In this document: positions 31,427 through 44,535 of the stretch, in pieces | Layout of the letters: each line of letters opens with the position of its first letter | Position numbering within the stretch: position 1 is the stretch's first letter | Origin: Panagrolaimus kolymaensis | Taxonomy: Eukaryota; Nematoda; Chromadorea; Rhabditida; Panagrolaimidae | Length of the DNA stretch: 64,000 nucleotides | NCBI GenBank assembly: GCA_028622995.1 | Contig: JAJQJQ010000002.1 | Location: 2,232,001 to 2,296,000, forward strand | Direction of reading: 5' to 3' | Position numbers and translations under genes: made by a program | The notes under the pieces: model-generated | The model's database searches: none | Told to the model about the DNA's origin: nothing | Seen by the model: only the letters and a program-made list of their open reading frames with translations

Positions 31427-34400
31427 AATAACTATAAATAAAAAAATTCTTAGACAAATCTTTAAAAATAAAAGAAATCACGAAGGATAAACGTCTATAA
31501 ACATAAAAATAAATTTTACAAAACTTCTGATATGCCATGAATGTTTCAAAAAATAAAAGATAGATTGGAAGAAGCTAAACTAAAAAGTGTTAAAACACAG
31601 TATGCATGTATATGTTACAGCGGTAACGTGGCTTTGAAAAATAAATAAGTGAGATGAAGCATTCAATCAAAATAAATCAAGTTTGTATTTAAAAGATTTT
31701 TAAATTGCCTAAGGGTCCAAAAGTAAAAAAAAGGTTTAGGAACAGCATTTTAACATTTTTTACGTAAACAAGCACCTGAAGGTTGTGGCTTTGGTTTTCC
31801 TATTATTTAGGAATGAAAAAGAGATAAGCGTAATCAAAACACGATTGCTAAAAAGTATTACTAAAAGAGGAACTAAAAAAGGAAAGTAATTATTTTTGTT
31901 ACTGTGTGAAAAATAAAAAGAGTTTATGGTGATGTCCTTTGACAATCAAAGATAAAAAATATGGAAATCGTTGCCGAGTGCAAGAGTATATTCTATAGCT
32001 TTGCATACGAGAGAGTGTTAAACACATGATTGATAATTTATAGTTTTAGTGAATCCTTTTTGTTAATGAAAAACTTTTTAGTAACAAAACAAAAGTCAAA
32101 TCTTAAAAAAACTATTTTTCTTTAAAAAAACGCTTCATTGATCAACAAAAGGTATATAAAATCTATCCCCGCGCATAAAAAAGACGTACGGGAAAAAATA
32201 TAAATCATAAGCAAGCTAACTAGTTTCCGGAAAAATCGTTACACAATCAAATAAGCAAAGAAAAAAAAAGAAAGTTGACAAATATTCTTCACCCAAAAAT
32301 CATATTGAGAAGAAAGAAAAATGAAAAGAAAAAAGGCGGTCAAACAAATAATAATTTTATAACGTTGTTACTTTTGATTTTCAAAAGAAATGGTTGGAAA
32401 CCGTTATTTTTAGAATGCTTTTATACCATTTTCTTTTCAAGTTTGATACCTATCCATTTCCGCCCTCCCTCTAAGCCTCTTTTAAAAGCGCATGGCCAAA
32501 TTTAGAATGATAAGATAAAAATAATTCCATGAAAAAACAAAAAGTTTTCAAGCCACCAAATGACCATCATAAAAAAGATAGCTGATTGCAAAAAAAAAAA
32601 ATTGTACTAAATTTTTAGAAAGTTTTTAAAAAGTGTATAGTTTTGATAAATAAAAATAAATAAAGATGCAGAAAGTCGTGTAAACATATGGAGGTAACTG
32701 ACATCATAAAACGGAGCCAATAACATTAAATCTATATTAAGCAACTGAAAGAAAAGTAAAAGCTAAAAAAAACATGGTTCATCTGATAAGTTAAAAAAAG
32801 AGGTCGGTGTGTTATTATTATAAGTAATCAAACATTAAGAAATTAAGAAATGTAGCTACTAATATGAAACCGAAAAAAAATTGTAAAGTAAATGCTTACT
32901 TTTATTTACGAGCCACATCTTTAATTAATGGACAATAATTTAACTTTAATGACTGGTACGGTATTCTTTGAATTTATGAGAATAGTTAAAAGAGACTATT
33001 TTAACTAACAATAATGATAAAAAAGTTCAACAGTCTATGGGTTTTATAGATTTAGAAAAACGTGAGTTTCGAAAAACTTTGTATTTAAAACTCCAAAATA
33101 AATTTTCACCCTATGGAAGAAACTCCAAACACAATTCAAAATACTTTAGATTAGCGCCTAATCCTCCACCTTCAAAAACCATGGGTTGAAAGTTTACAAA
33201 TCAACCACACACATCCACACAGACATCGATGATCGTGTTATAATTATGGTAATTCAAGCAAAATCATACAAAAGCGCTAGATATTTATTTTTTGTGTGCA
33301 AAAAACAACACTAAAAAATTTGTGTGGCTTTAAATAAGCAAACAAAAATTGTGGTTGAAAAACAGCAACCACTTGATTAAATATTATCCTTGTATTTTTT
33401 TGATTTTTGTTGTATTCGATGATAAATATGATCAATGCTGTCAACAACTACGAAGCTTAAAATGTAAGCAACATCTTTACAGATATGGAAAACTGTTGAA
33501 ATTTTGTGAGAGTTTTAAGGAGAAAAAAACATGAAATTTCTTAAAGATTTGAACTTTAAAGCTTAAACAAAAAAATAGCAAACAACTGATAAAATTAAGA
33601 CTATTTTTGGAATCAAAAAAATATGGCAAGATTTTTTAAAATAATAATAATATTATTTCTTTTGAGTCCCTTAAAAGTAAGTTTTTTTCCCCCTCTTTTT
33701 AAGCATAACATTCATGACGACTACCAAAGTTTTTGTTGAGGATTAAAAACGGAAGCATTTAACTCGATGTCTTGAGGCTGCAAGAGGCTGAATAGATTAT
33801 GTATGTACATATTTTGTAAGACATGTCAAGAATCCGGTTCGATTCACCTCTATTTGAATCTCAAAAGAATAATATAAAAAAGTACAAGTTTTTTTGTGTA
33901 ATGAAGATTAAAAGCCGGGTTAACTCGCATAATCGTTATAAAAAAAGATTAAAAAGTCAAGTCTCTGATTAAAAGATTACAGTAATTAATCAAAACATGC
34001 TTTTATAGAAGCAAAATTAATCTTAGCCCTTTTAAAAGTTTATGAAGGGAAATGAAAAAAAGTGAAATTATTTTTATCTTTAATGATGGCGACTAAAAAC
34101 AGCACCAAATATGAAAGAAAAAAGTTGTTGTACCAAAAAAGAAAAAAAGACGAAAAATTATTCCGTTTTTCTCCGCAAAAAAAAAATGGGAAAAAAAGAA
34201 CATTACAGGTGGTGGCGGTGTTTCATTTAGTGGTCAGTGCGAGCATCATCGCTTCATGTTAGGATTTTCTTTTTTCTATTTATTTTCGGAGACGATAAAG
34301 AGAGCGACTCAGCAATAATAACAATAGCACTACACTTTTTATTTTCCTCAGGCAGAAATAGAAAGAAAGCACGTTGCTTTTTATTTTTGTTGCTGTTTGC

Positions 34401-34586
34401 TTTGCTTTAGAAAGAATTGGGAAAAACAAAGGGCGATAGTTTCATAGATGGTATTTTTGGTATAATTTTTTTCTAATGTTTTCTTCGAAAAGAAAAAATA
34501 CATCAAAAATCAATAATGAATAATAAAATAAACAATAGTAAATGAAAGAATGTGGAGGAAAAAGTAATAACAAAAAATGTGGAATC
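31427..34586. other. Large gene-free stretch
   Basis: About 3.2 kb of AT-rich sequence between two minus-strand genes. A tatttatag acceptor directly precedes the TBC-TLDc start codon, so part of this may be a leader intron or a trans-splice region. Only short unsupported ORFs are seen. Confidence 0.45.
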
Positions 34587-35833
34587 TTAATGTTGAAGAA
34601 TTTTACTATTTCTATTATTTGAATTATTGAATCTCCTAATGAAATTGGAAATTTCCGTCAAACAATAAATCATAAAAATTAAATGAAAAAAGGGATACAA
34701 CCGCGCAAAATCTTTAATGGCGATACCACAGATATAGTTTAGTCTTTTGAAGATCACGAATGGATAAAAAGTCGACAAAAAGAGTGCAATCCGCAAACCC
34801 ATAAAATGATAAACAATCTTCAAAAATTATTAGGACAAAATGAGCAAAGAAAGGTTCACCTAGCCTTTAAATAGCACCAGACGATATCATACGTCAAAAA
34901 ACAATTGATAAGGTTATCAATGTTATTATTGAAACAGTTGAATCATGTTTAAACTTTTATCTTTCATTAAAATAAATTTGACGTTTCCTAAGAAATTTGC
35001 AGAAATTTTGGGGTATAATTTTTATGACTCAAACATTGGAAGGGAAAAAAAATATTATTACGCAATTGAATGCCCTTTGAACCTTTTTGAGAACAGCAAA
35101 AACAACTAACCTGGTTTATTCGATTCAGCCTAATATAATATTCAAGTTCATCAATGGTGCCATAAAGAGTTTCACATTTTTGTTTTCGAAGATCGGTATA
35201 TTCAGTAAATGGATGGCCCTGAAAACAACAAAAAATCATTGAGTAAAGTAATATAGTGCTTGAAGAAATTTATGATATAAAGAAAGGAAGAATAAGTAAA
35301 TTGATGCCCATTTTATTATTATGGTGCCAATTTCCATAACAATCATTTTAAAAGCAAAAAAATGTTGAAGCTAATAATTCAAAAATTTTGTATCTTTGTT
35401 ATTCTTGATGGTTTTTGATCTAAACCGATATGTGATTCTTATCAAATAGTCAAAAAGATAAGCTTCACAAAAAAAACAATAAAAAACAAAAAATAACTTT
35501 TCTTACTTTCTCTTCAGTTGCAGCAACATGTGGTGGAAAACGTGATGATGAGCTTCTTTTACCACTTGATACACTTCTTTTTGGTGCAAGTCTTAACGAT
35601 CGTCGAATAACTGTTGATAATCTATGTCCAACGCCACCAAGGTATTGAGAATCATGGCTTGTTCCTCGTACAAAAGTTGTAGGTTGTCCATAATCATGTT
35701 CATCATCATTGCTTTCAATACCAGATCCACCTTGGAATGTAACTTTTGAACCATCATTTTTATCAATATTTGCATTTTTTTCTGTTAAGATACCATTCAA
35801 ATTTATGTTGTTACTTCGTTCAACATCTGTCAT
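34587..35833 (-). CDS. Unrecognised protein with basic/Ser-rich N-terminus; C-terminal exon uncertain
   Basis: Two well-supported minus-strand exons are 35507-35833 and 35111-35218. They read MTDVERSNNINLNGILTEKN, then a Gly/Ser/Asp stretch, a basic segment VIRRSLRLAPKRSVSSGKRS, and finally GHPFTEYTDLRKQKCETLYG and IDELEYYIRLNRINQ. Splice sites are good and in phase. A possible third exon, 34587-34817, continues in phase and encodes two hydrophobic helices (RIALFLSTFYPFVIF, LYPFFHLIFMIYCL), but its acceptor (ttttgaag) is poor. The total would be 221 residues. I recognise no family. It may be a cytosolic-tailed membrane protein, or the real 3' exons may lie elsewhere. Confidence 0.45.
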
Positions 35834-36451
35834 GTCCCTGAAAGAATATATTCATATAAAGTTTAAAAAATCGAAATTTTATCTCGTTTTAATCCTATTT
35901 TTTACGGTTAATGTTTGACTTACCTTTAAAATGCTTTTTAACAATAATTAATTTTACGACGGGTTGGCTTTTATGCCGTCGCTAAACTTCAAAGAGCAAT
36001 GTTTCAAATTTGAGCAAAATTCAATATCAAAAAGGTCGAACATCCATTTTAGGGTTCTTAGAACGAAATAAAATTATATGTAATGCATCAAAAAAATATT
36101 TATTCCGCAGAAGCAAGCATTCAATAAATAAACAAAAAACAATATTTTTTATTGGAAGTTTTACTTTTTCTTTAAAGCTACAAATCAATATTTTATTTAA
36201 AAAAAGATATGTTCAATTCATTTACGCCTTCAATATAATGGCTAATTTGATGTCATATGATTGAAAACAAGTTTTTCCCTTTTTTTATTATTGAAAAAAT
36301 GTATTAATTTGGAAGTTAAACATTGTTTGTGATTGCATTTCGCCATATTTTCATTGTTTTCTCACGTTGCTTTTTTTTTTTATTATATACGTGGAAAATA
36401 AATATAACATTTTTGTTTGTTACTTTACATTACTTTTGTTTTACAGAAGAA
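35834..36451. other. Divergent promoter region
   Basis: About 620 bp between the start codons of the minus-strand unknown gene and the plus-strand FAM114 gene. A ttttacag acceptor at 36439-36446 lies 5 nt before the FAM114 ATG, which suggests trans-splicing or a leader intron. Confidence 0.5.
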
Positions 36452-38563
36452 ATGGTTGATTCCGATGATTCCTTTCATTCAGCTTCCGAAGGCGAAGAAG
36501 AGCTTGCACGTGACATCAAAGAAGTTAAAAAAGTAGGAGAAAAACTTCCAGAATTTTTAAATCCAATAGAGAAACCAAAAGTAAACGAAATACTGGATGT
36601 TAGTGGACCTTATGCGGATGCTGATAAATCAGCTAATTGGACTAAAGAAGTACCACAACAACACCAGCATGAAGAGCAACCATCTCCTATATTTCCAAAT
36701 AAAAATTTGAAAATCGACGATGGTTGGGAAGATTTTGGTGAACAAGCTGATACTGAAGCGGATTCAGAACCCGAAGTTGAAAAAATTGAAGATGACGATG
36801 ATGATGAATATTTTCATCGTCAATCAATGGAACACAATAAAATTTCTTCGTCAAAAAAGTCGTCAAATATAAAAAGAGTTAACAGTGAGGATGAGTCTAA
36901 AGGCTTATTCGATTGGTCAACCCTTCAAAATGTTGTTAGCGCAGTTGGTAAGTAATTTTTCTCTCGTGTGTTTTATAGTAGCCTTTAATTAGCCCTGCTT
37001 TTTATGTCGCTTATGCTGACGTTCCCAATTGAGTCAGAGATTTCGCAATATTTTTTAAAACATTTTTTTTTGTTCATTATTAGTCTAAAAATATTTTGGT
37101 TATTATTAATGTAAACTATTGCAGGAGAAGGTATTTCAAATGTTGTTGAATCAGGCCTTGGTATTACCGCTCCAGAAGAAGCGGCGAAGCTTTCAGTAGC
37201 TGAACGTAGAAAAATTCTTGAAGATGCTCAACAAATAAAGGAACCAGAACCTTCTATGTCTAGCGATGAATGCAGTGAAAAATCTCCGGAAGGTTTGATT
37301 AATATAAAAGGAATATAAAAATATGTTAAAAATTTAAGGAAGTCAACATCATTTTCCAATGAATGAACCATCACAACAACATAAAAGCTTTGGTGGATTC
37401 TTTGGAGGCTTTGGTTCTATTGTAAATGGTTCATTAGACGTTCTAGAAACGATTGGAAAGAAAACCTTTGAAACTTTGACCGTTAAAAATGACGTTAGTT
37501 TTAATTCCATTCATCTTTAAACTCTTACTTATCATATTCGAATTTAGGATGAAAAAAGAAGATTTCTGTTGCAACCAGAACAAAATCAAAATCTTTCAGA
37601 AATTTTACGTAAGCTTAAAGAAGATCAAGATGCACCACCAAGTAGCCCAACCAAAATGCTAGGTTATGGTAATCCATTAGCAAGACAGCATGGAACAAGC
37701 TTTTTAAGAGAATTTGAAGAATTTGATGGTCTTGTTCATTTGGAATGTTTTGAACTTCTTTCAAAGGATTATTTTGCTGGAAAAGTTGCCAATAAACAAT
37801 TTATGTAAGCTGGTTTTTAAAAATTGCACTTTTTCACCGATTCTTTTTTTTATAGTAAATTTGACGAAGAAATTTCAAACTTTTGCTTAGAAGATGTAAG
37901 TGAATGCCTTTCAGAAGAATTTTGTAAAGAAATCAAAAAGCAGTCAAATAAATTTAACATTGGTTATAAACCTATTCCTTTGTTAACTGCTAATGAAGAA
38001 TTGACAGAAGAATTATCACAGAGACAAGAACAAGTTGATAAAGGCGGAGAAATCAATGTCGAAGAATTCCACAATTTTGCCATTCTCGCTTTAGCAAAAC
38101 TAACTTCTAAAGCTATTGAAGTAAGCTTATATTTTCTATGCCTCATTTTAGCGTTTAATGTAAATCATTTTTTCAGTGTCTTTGTCGCCTTGTTCAACAA
38201 ATGATTGTTTCCCAATCACGCCCTGAACTTGAATCTATTTTCGGATTTTCATACCTCATTTGCCGTCGTCTTTCATTTTTCGCATCTCAATATGCTAACC
38301 TTCTAAGTCTTGTTGAACAAAGTACCAAAGTAGAAGAAGCCGTAACAAATATATTTTTTGAATGTTCTAATGCTTGTCATTACCTTAAAAAGGCTCTAGA
38401 ACTTGCTCGCCCTTTCTTTCCCGATGATGGTTTTCTTTTTAATCCTGCAGAATTTGATGAAGTTGCCCGTCCTCAATATACTAAAACAAAAATTGAAAAA
38501 TCAAAAAAAGAAAATGAAAGTGTTGCTGAAAGCAGCGGTAATAATGATTGGGTGGAATGGTAA
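36452..38563 (+). CDS. FAM114 (DUF719 / NOXP20-like) protein
   Basis: FAM114 proteins are Golgi-linked Rab2 interactors; precise role is unsettled. Exons: 36452-36947, 37125-37292, 37339-37493, 37548-37804, 37856-38120, 38177-38563, giving 575 residues in frame. The N-terminus is acidic (DDSFHSASEGEEE; DGWEDFGEQAD; EDDDDDEYF). Next come the characteristic amphipathic segments NVVSAVGEGISNVVESGLGI and FGSIVNGSLDVLETIGKKTF, then SPTKMLGYGNPLARQHGTSF and FEEFDGLVHLECFELLS, and a helical C-terminal half. It ends NNDWVEW. The next gene starts only ~260 bp downstream on the same strand, with an acceptor in between, so the two may be an operon. Confidence 0.9.
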
Positions 38564-38766
38564 TCATATAAAAAAGTTGTGTAAAATAATTATTTAACTA
38601 CAGTATACAAGAGTGTGCTAAATCCATTGTTCACGGGCTTTGTTTATAAATGAAAAAGATAAAAGTTTTTTTGTTATTATTATTGTAAAATGATATTGTA
38701 GATTTTTAATGATTTTTTTAATCAAATATAAAAGCATTGTAAACATTTTTATTTGGCTGTATTCTT

Positions 38767-38775
38767 ACATTTCAG
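38767..38775 (+). promoter_or_regulatory. Candidate trans-splice acceptor before the iPLA2-like gene
   Basis: A strong acatttcag lies 48 nt before the start codon at 38823 and 212 bp after the stop of the upstream gene, with no exon in between. This is the expected geometry for a downstream operon gene receiving a spliced leader. No canonical AATAAA is present in the gap. Confidence 0.45.
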
Positions 38776-38822
38776 TCAAAGCTGATAGCTATTATAAATT
38801 ATGTAATCTCAAAATCATAAAA

Positions 38823-41666
38823 ATGCGGAAAAAAAGAGGGACCATCTTTGGTAAACTACAAAATGAGTTTATTCTTAATAATTTTAGTCACAATAAAAGA
38901 ATGAATCGAAATAACCTCTTTGGATTTATATCAAAAATTGCTGAGGCAAGGGAATTTGCTCCAGTTGCAGCACAAATAATCCAAACTGCACAATCAAGTT
39001 CATATTTTCAAAGAAAACCTTCCACTTCTGGAACTAAAACTTTAGTAAGTCTTCCTTTTAGTCTTCAAAGCATATTAATAAAATTGTAGATAGTTGATCC
39101 AATTTTTAATGAGCTCATAAAAATTTCTCCTGATAATAAATTTAAACATTTTACTGTTTATAAAAACAGCAAGGCTGGCACATTTAGCATTATATTTGAA
39201 GATGTTCGAAAGCAAGTTTATTCAACCACAGATGAGAAGGAAACATTTCTTATTGCTCAAAGACTAGAAAATTTAAGTGAAGTTGGTCAAGAAGTTTTAG
39301 AAAATTCAAGAGATTTGTCAAAATTTATTGAAATTGCTCTTGAGCATCAGAATTGGAGTGAATTTCAATGTGCTTGTGCCATTGGATGCATAGGTTATGC
39401 TTCAAAAACCCTTCAAAAAGTACAAAACCCAACTGAGTGAGTACAATTTTAGTTGCATTTTTTTAGCAGTGCTATTTACTATATTACGTTCACATAATTT
39501 TTAGATATTTATTAAATGTCACGCCTGATACTGGTGAACTATCGTTTCATTTAGCAATTTCAAATAAACAATTAGATATTGCGAATCTTTTATTTGCAAT
39601 GGGCGCCAATCCAAATGCTGTTGATCTCAAAGGAAACAATGCATTTCACATTGCTGCTTTGCACTTTCCTGATTTCTTAGAAAATTTAATGTTATCACAA
39701 ACAATAGATGAAGCAAGCCTTTATGGACAAAACCAAACTGGAAAAAATCCTATGGCTTTAGCCGTTGAAAATGGAATCATGAAGTAAGTTTATTTGGTTA
39801 TAGCGAGAAATACATAACAAAGTTTATCTGCTAATTAAATTCTATGGATAACAATTAAACGTATTACAGCTCAGTAAAAACTCTTGCAAAACGACTTGAT
39901 TCTAATGGTTTTCAACGAATGATAAATGCAGGCTTTCAACCTCTTCATAAACCGATTCAAAATACATTTAAAAAAGAAGTTGCCGATATAATCTTAGACA
40001 AAAGCCATGAATTTTTGGAGATAAAAAATGAACACAAGGATACTCCGCTTTTTGCTTGCATTCGTAATGGTGATTTAGCTATGGTATTGCATTTGATTGC
40101 CCTTGGAGCTAACACAGAAGAAAAAGATGCTGATGGACGAAATGCTTTAGAAGCAGCTTTTGCGGTTAGAAATTCATTGTTTTTTTTGGAAGGATTGATT
40201 TTTATTTTATTTTTAGCATGAAAATATCGCGTTTGTTAAATTATTTCATTCATTAGGTTTCGCCATTGACAAAAGTTTGTTGAAATCAAAATGGTATGAT
40301 TCTTTGAAAGATTTTGTTATCGTAAACTAAAATATTTTCTTTACAGCAAGGTATCATCCTCAATGTGGTCAGAACTTGATAGAATTTTAAAAGAATTAGA
40401 GACAAATAATAATCCAGTTTACATATCGCGTAAGCTTTTTTGACTGTATAAACAAATGTGTTTTCTTATTCACATGATTTTGAAATCATTATAACTTTCA
40501 TATGTTTTAGCAATAATGGAACAAATGCAAAATATTCTTGTTGAACAAGTTTTAAAACCCAATTCACCACGAGGTGTTCGAGTTTTATCCCTTGATGGTG
40601 GAGGAATTCGAGGAATTATGTCTGTTATAATTCTCAAAGAACTCGAAAATAGACTTCAACAAAAGCTTGGAAATCCAGAAGTTTTAATCGCCCAATTTTT
40701 CAATTTCATAGGAGGAACTTCAACTGGAGCAATCATAGCCCTTGCATTAGCTAAAGGAAAATCAACCTTTGAAGTTTTAAAACTTTATATTCGTTTTCGA
40801 GATAAAGTATTTTCTGGCAAGCGACCATATGATTCAAGCCGACTTGAAGAATTTCTCAAACAAGAACTTGGAGAATCAACAACCATGGAAACGATATCAA
40901 AATTCAATGGTTTGAAGCTTGTTGTGACTACCACTAAAGCTGATGTAATGCCTCCAAAATTGATTCTTCTAAAAAATTACGATATTAATGGTGAAACATC
41001 AACCAAAAGTACAGCGGCGTGGTTTGCGGCTCGATGTTCGAGTGCAGCTCCAACTTATTTCGACTCCCCTAAACAAATGTATCTTGATGGAGGGTTAATG
41101 GCTAATAATCCATCCTCTGATCTCCTCGTGGAATTAACTAAATTTGATATTACAAGACAATTAAATGTTAGTTTTTGAAACAATCCTACAGACAAATCTC
41201 TATGTGTTTCAGAATCAACCTCCATTACCATTAGCCTGCGTTGTTTCAATTGGAACAGGACGTCCACCAGCAAAATCAACAAATGCAGCAACTGTTTCTG
41301 TTCCACAAGGATTTGGAGATATCCTTCGAAATGGTTATAACCAAATTACAGGATTCATGTCTCTTACCAAAATGTTTATTGATCAAGTAAATTAACTTGA
41401 CGCTTGAATTCAGTGTAAATTAATTAATTTTGTTTAAGATTTGCGCATCGGATGGCCCTGTTGTTGATCGAGCTCGAGCATTTGCATTTACAAAGAATGC
41501 CCCATTTTTCCGCTTATCACCTGAGCTTCCTACTGAAGTAGAGCTTGATGACACGGATGATTTAATTATTCTTGATTTAATGTTTGCCGCTCGATGTTAC
41601 CTTCATCAACAAGAAAAGAGCTTTGAACAACTTGTGTCCATTCTTGCCTCTTATGCTAACTTATAA
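38823..41666 (+). CDS. Calcium-independent phospholipase A2-like (PLA2G6 type) with ankyrin repeats
   Basis: Hydrolyses fatty acyl esters of phospholipids. Exons: 38823-39044, 39090-39436, 39505-39783, 39870-40164, 40217-40293, 40347-40429, 40511-41166, 41213-41386, 41439-41666. All phases match, giving about 786 residues. The N-terminal half has degenerate ankyrin repeats (TGELSFHLAISNKQLDIANL; DLKGNNAFHIAALH; HKDTPLFACIRNGDLAMVL; DADGRNALEAAF). The patatin domain has the nucleotide/oxyanion loop DGGGIRG, the nucleophile motif GTSTG and the catalytic Asp in DGGLMANNP, so the Ser-Asp dyad is complete. It matches PLA2G6 architecture. The start could also be a later Met (MNRNNLFGF). Worms have several such ipla genes; I cannot say which. 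Confidence 0.92.
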
Positions 41667-41872
41667 TTTTCATTCAAATGTATTTCCCCGTATTTGAATA
41701 AAAAGATTCAAAGCACAATCGTATATTTATTTTAAGTTGTAACGCATTTGACACAAAGTAAGATCACATTAAGCTCGAGCAAATCACAAATAAAAATTAT
41801 CACATGAAATAATGAAACAAGGAAGTAAAAAGACTAATGTTTAAAAAAGTTTCACGAGATTGTATGATTGTT

Positions 41873-42423
41873 TTAAAGCCATTTATAATCTTTTAACGCG
41901 GTTTTATCATACATTGGATTAAGAACAAATCGGAGCTTTTTACACATGGTTTGAGTTTTTTCATTTTTTGGAATTTTTCCGAGTGCTTCTAAACGTGGAA
42001 GCATGGAACAAAAGTTATAAAAATAACCCAGATCCTCATCGCTAACATCCGGAACATAATCTTGTAAACCATCATCGAATGAAATTCGTTGAAATGGGCG
42101 ATATTTATTTTTTGTAACAACAACTAAAAATGTTTTGTGAATTAATTTTGTCCAAATGTTTTTTTAGATGATCAAGTTCAAAGTCATTCAAGCAAAAGAT
42201 AACGTCAAAAATATTTCTTGTAAATATTTGTTAGCAAAATAAATTATTTTTTATTTTTTTTTAAACTCATTTGTTTCTATTTTAATCTCAAAAATTTTAC
42301 GCTTGTTTGAAATCAAAAAATACAAAACAAAAACTCACTATCACCATCAGTCGCAGTGGCAAGAATAGAACCCAAGCCGAAGATTAAAACTACTGCAATG
42401 ATTATGAATTTTGGTTGCACCAT
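41873..42423 (-). CDS. Small secreted protein, unknown
   Basis: Two minus-strand exons, 42339-42423 and 41873-42123, give 111 residues. The first exon is a textbook signal peptide: KFIIIAVVLIFGLGSILATA with likely cleavage near residue 24. The mature part is about 87 residues with two cysteines (NFCSMLPRLEALG and TQTMCKKLRFVLNP), acidic in the middle (DVSDEDLGYFYNF) and ends KDYKWL. The two Cys could form one disulfide. I recognise no family, although the organisation (signal, short acidic loop, Cys-containing helices) is typical of nematode secreted small proteins. The intron is 215 bp. Confidence 0.82.
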
Positions 42424-43861
42424 TTTACTAAAAAAATACATAGTTCAAATTAAGCTATTGTAATAGGAGAATTAAAAGACACGGGACATAGTTTTTCATG
42501 GGATTAAAACAAAGCTGATTTTTATGGCCCCAAAAATTTGGATTCGAGCAAATCCTAATTTTTTTTGGATTTTCAAGCTAAACTTTGACATCAAAGCTGT
42601 AGCCAATGACCCAAAAGATGGATATAGAGGTCTCTTTTGGTTATTCAAATGTGAGCTTAAGAGCTTCATGAAGTGATAAATTTAAGCATCATACATCGAG
42701 TTATATTTCTGCAATAACAATTCAATCTTCCACCGTCAGATTTTTAAAACTTACTATGAAAATGAAAATAATTTAAAAAGATTTCATTGCTTTTATAATG
42801 AATTTTCACTTCAAATGATAATTTATTTTCTGTATTTGATATTATTGCCGTCATAATTTACTTGTTTACTACTTCCATTTTACGCTTGAACTTTCGATAT
42901 TTGGCTAATGTAATGGAACACAAATTTAACTATGCTTCAAAATGACAATTAATTATTCAACCTTAAAAAAGATGGTATGAAAATACAATTACTTTGGTTA
43001 TGAAAAATTTTGAAAGAATATTATGGAAAAGCAATATTTAAACATGGGTTTGAAAGATGATTACAATAAAAAAGCAAATGGCTCTATTTTTTCTTTTACT
43101 AACAAACTTTTTGACATTGAAGAAATTAAAAAACTTGCATTCTTTTTTTTTAGAAACAAAATACTCAAGAAAAATTAAAATAAATTGAAAATTACTTTTA
43201 TTTTGACAGCTTCAAATAGTGCCAAAATTGCTTCCATTGGAAATTTTTGTTTTGATGCAAACTTTTTACTGAATGGAATTGCCAAATTCTGCAAAAAGTA
43301 TTTTTTATGGATTTTTCATTTATTTACTTTGGTTTTTTCTTTATAAATTCATTTAGCAACTTTTTTGTTTTTGTTTGTCTTTTTAACTGTCATGCTGCCA
43401 TGTGCTTGCTTGTATTTGTAATATTTATTTTGGGGAAGAAACAATTTTGTTGGATAGTTAACACAATTTTCATTTAATAAAAAAATTAAAAAATGGAATG
43501 CCTTTTTTGAATAATTTGGGTCGAGAAAATAATAATAAAAAACACCATGACCTATTAATTTTATTTTTTGTTAATGAATTTCTTTTTATTTTCTTAAACG
43601 TTTGTGATTGACCAATCAATGAGAACGTTTCCAAGTTTATTTTTTTTGTTCATGGTCGTATTTAAGAAAGATACAAATGGTTTTATTTGAAAAATTCGAG
43701 TATAGTTGTAAACAGTTTAAATTGATTACTATCTTTTTGGATTTTGTAAACTTTTGTTGTTTTTATTTTCGACTATTTCGAGTTTTACTACAAACTTTCT
43801 ATCCCTTCAAACAATAGTGAATTAAAACTTTTAAATTTTCAGTTACAAGAATTTATAAGCC
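42424..43861. other. Divergent spacer between two secreted-protein genes
   Basis: About 1.4 kb, AT-rich, no gene seen. An attttcag acceptor at 43835-43842 precedes the plus-strand gene's start codon by 19 nt. Confidence 0.5.
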
Positions 43862-44180
43862 ATGAAATTAATTTTATTTGCTGCCTTTCTTGCCATTCTC
43901 CTTTTATTGACAGCTGCCACTGATGATAAAAATTCAAAAACAACCGATATTTCCAAATCTTCTGAAGCAGCCATAACCGTTGATGAACAATCTGACGTAA
44001 GATAACTTTAACTTCGATTGAGGAATTTAACTTTTGACACTTTAGGGAAAAAAGGAGCATAAAAAGAAAAAGGCTCATAAGAAAGGACGTAAAGGAAAAG
44101 GAAAAAAGGGTAAAGGAAAGAAGAAAGGAAATAAAAAAGGAAAGAAATCTGCGAAAGCTAAAAAACAACCTTCAAACTAA
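43862..44180 (+). CDS. Small secreted lysine-rich protein
   Basis: Two exons, 43862-43996 and 44046-44180, encode 89 residues. Residues 1-20 (MKLILFAAFLAILLLLTAAT) form a clear signal peptide. An acidic/Ser/Thr segment follows (DDKNSKTTDISKSSEAAITVDEQSD), and the second exon is a highly basic tail of Lys, Gly and a few His (KKAHKKGRKGKGKKGKGKKK), ending KKQPSN. The acidic propart followed by a cationic tail resembles the layout of some antimicrobial-peptide precursors or mucin/ice-surface proteins, but no family is recognised and this is only suggestive. An AATAAA lies at 44251-44256. Confidence 0.78.
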
Positions 44181-44535
44181 TTTATTTTGATTGCCATTAA
44201 TCGTCTGTCAATAACTCAAATAATTGTAATTAATTGATTGTTTTGTTTTTAAATAAATGTTTTATGAACAATTACTCTTGATACAAAACCTATTTTTGAA
44301 CTTTATGAAAAAGGTTATGCTCATGCTTCCATAACCGCATGTGTTAATTTTAGAATTAAAAAAATATTAAACATTGTATTTATTTCAAAAACAATAACAT
44401 TCACTACAAAATCCTGTCATAGTTATTTTTAAACTAACATTTTTCTCCAAAAACATAAAAACTACTAAAAATAAGCTTTTCATTTTATTATTAATATTTT
44501 AAGTAACTACTAATACAACGCATTTCTAAAAATTA

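Noticed and set aside
31427..31440. tatttatag acceptor just before the TBC-TLDc start, considered as a link to the upstream unknown gene's exons (35111-35833)
   Set aside because: Joining gives the wrong phase and a quick stop, so I treat them as two genes.
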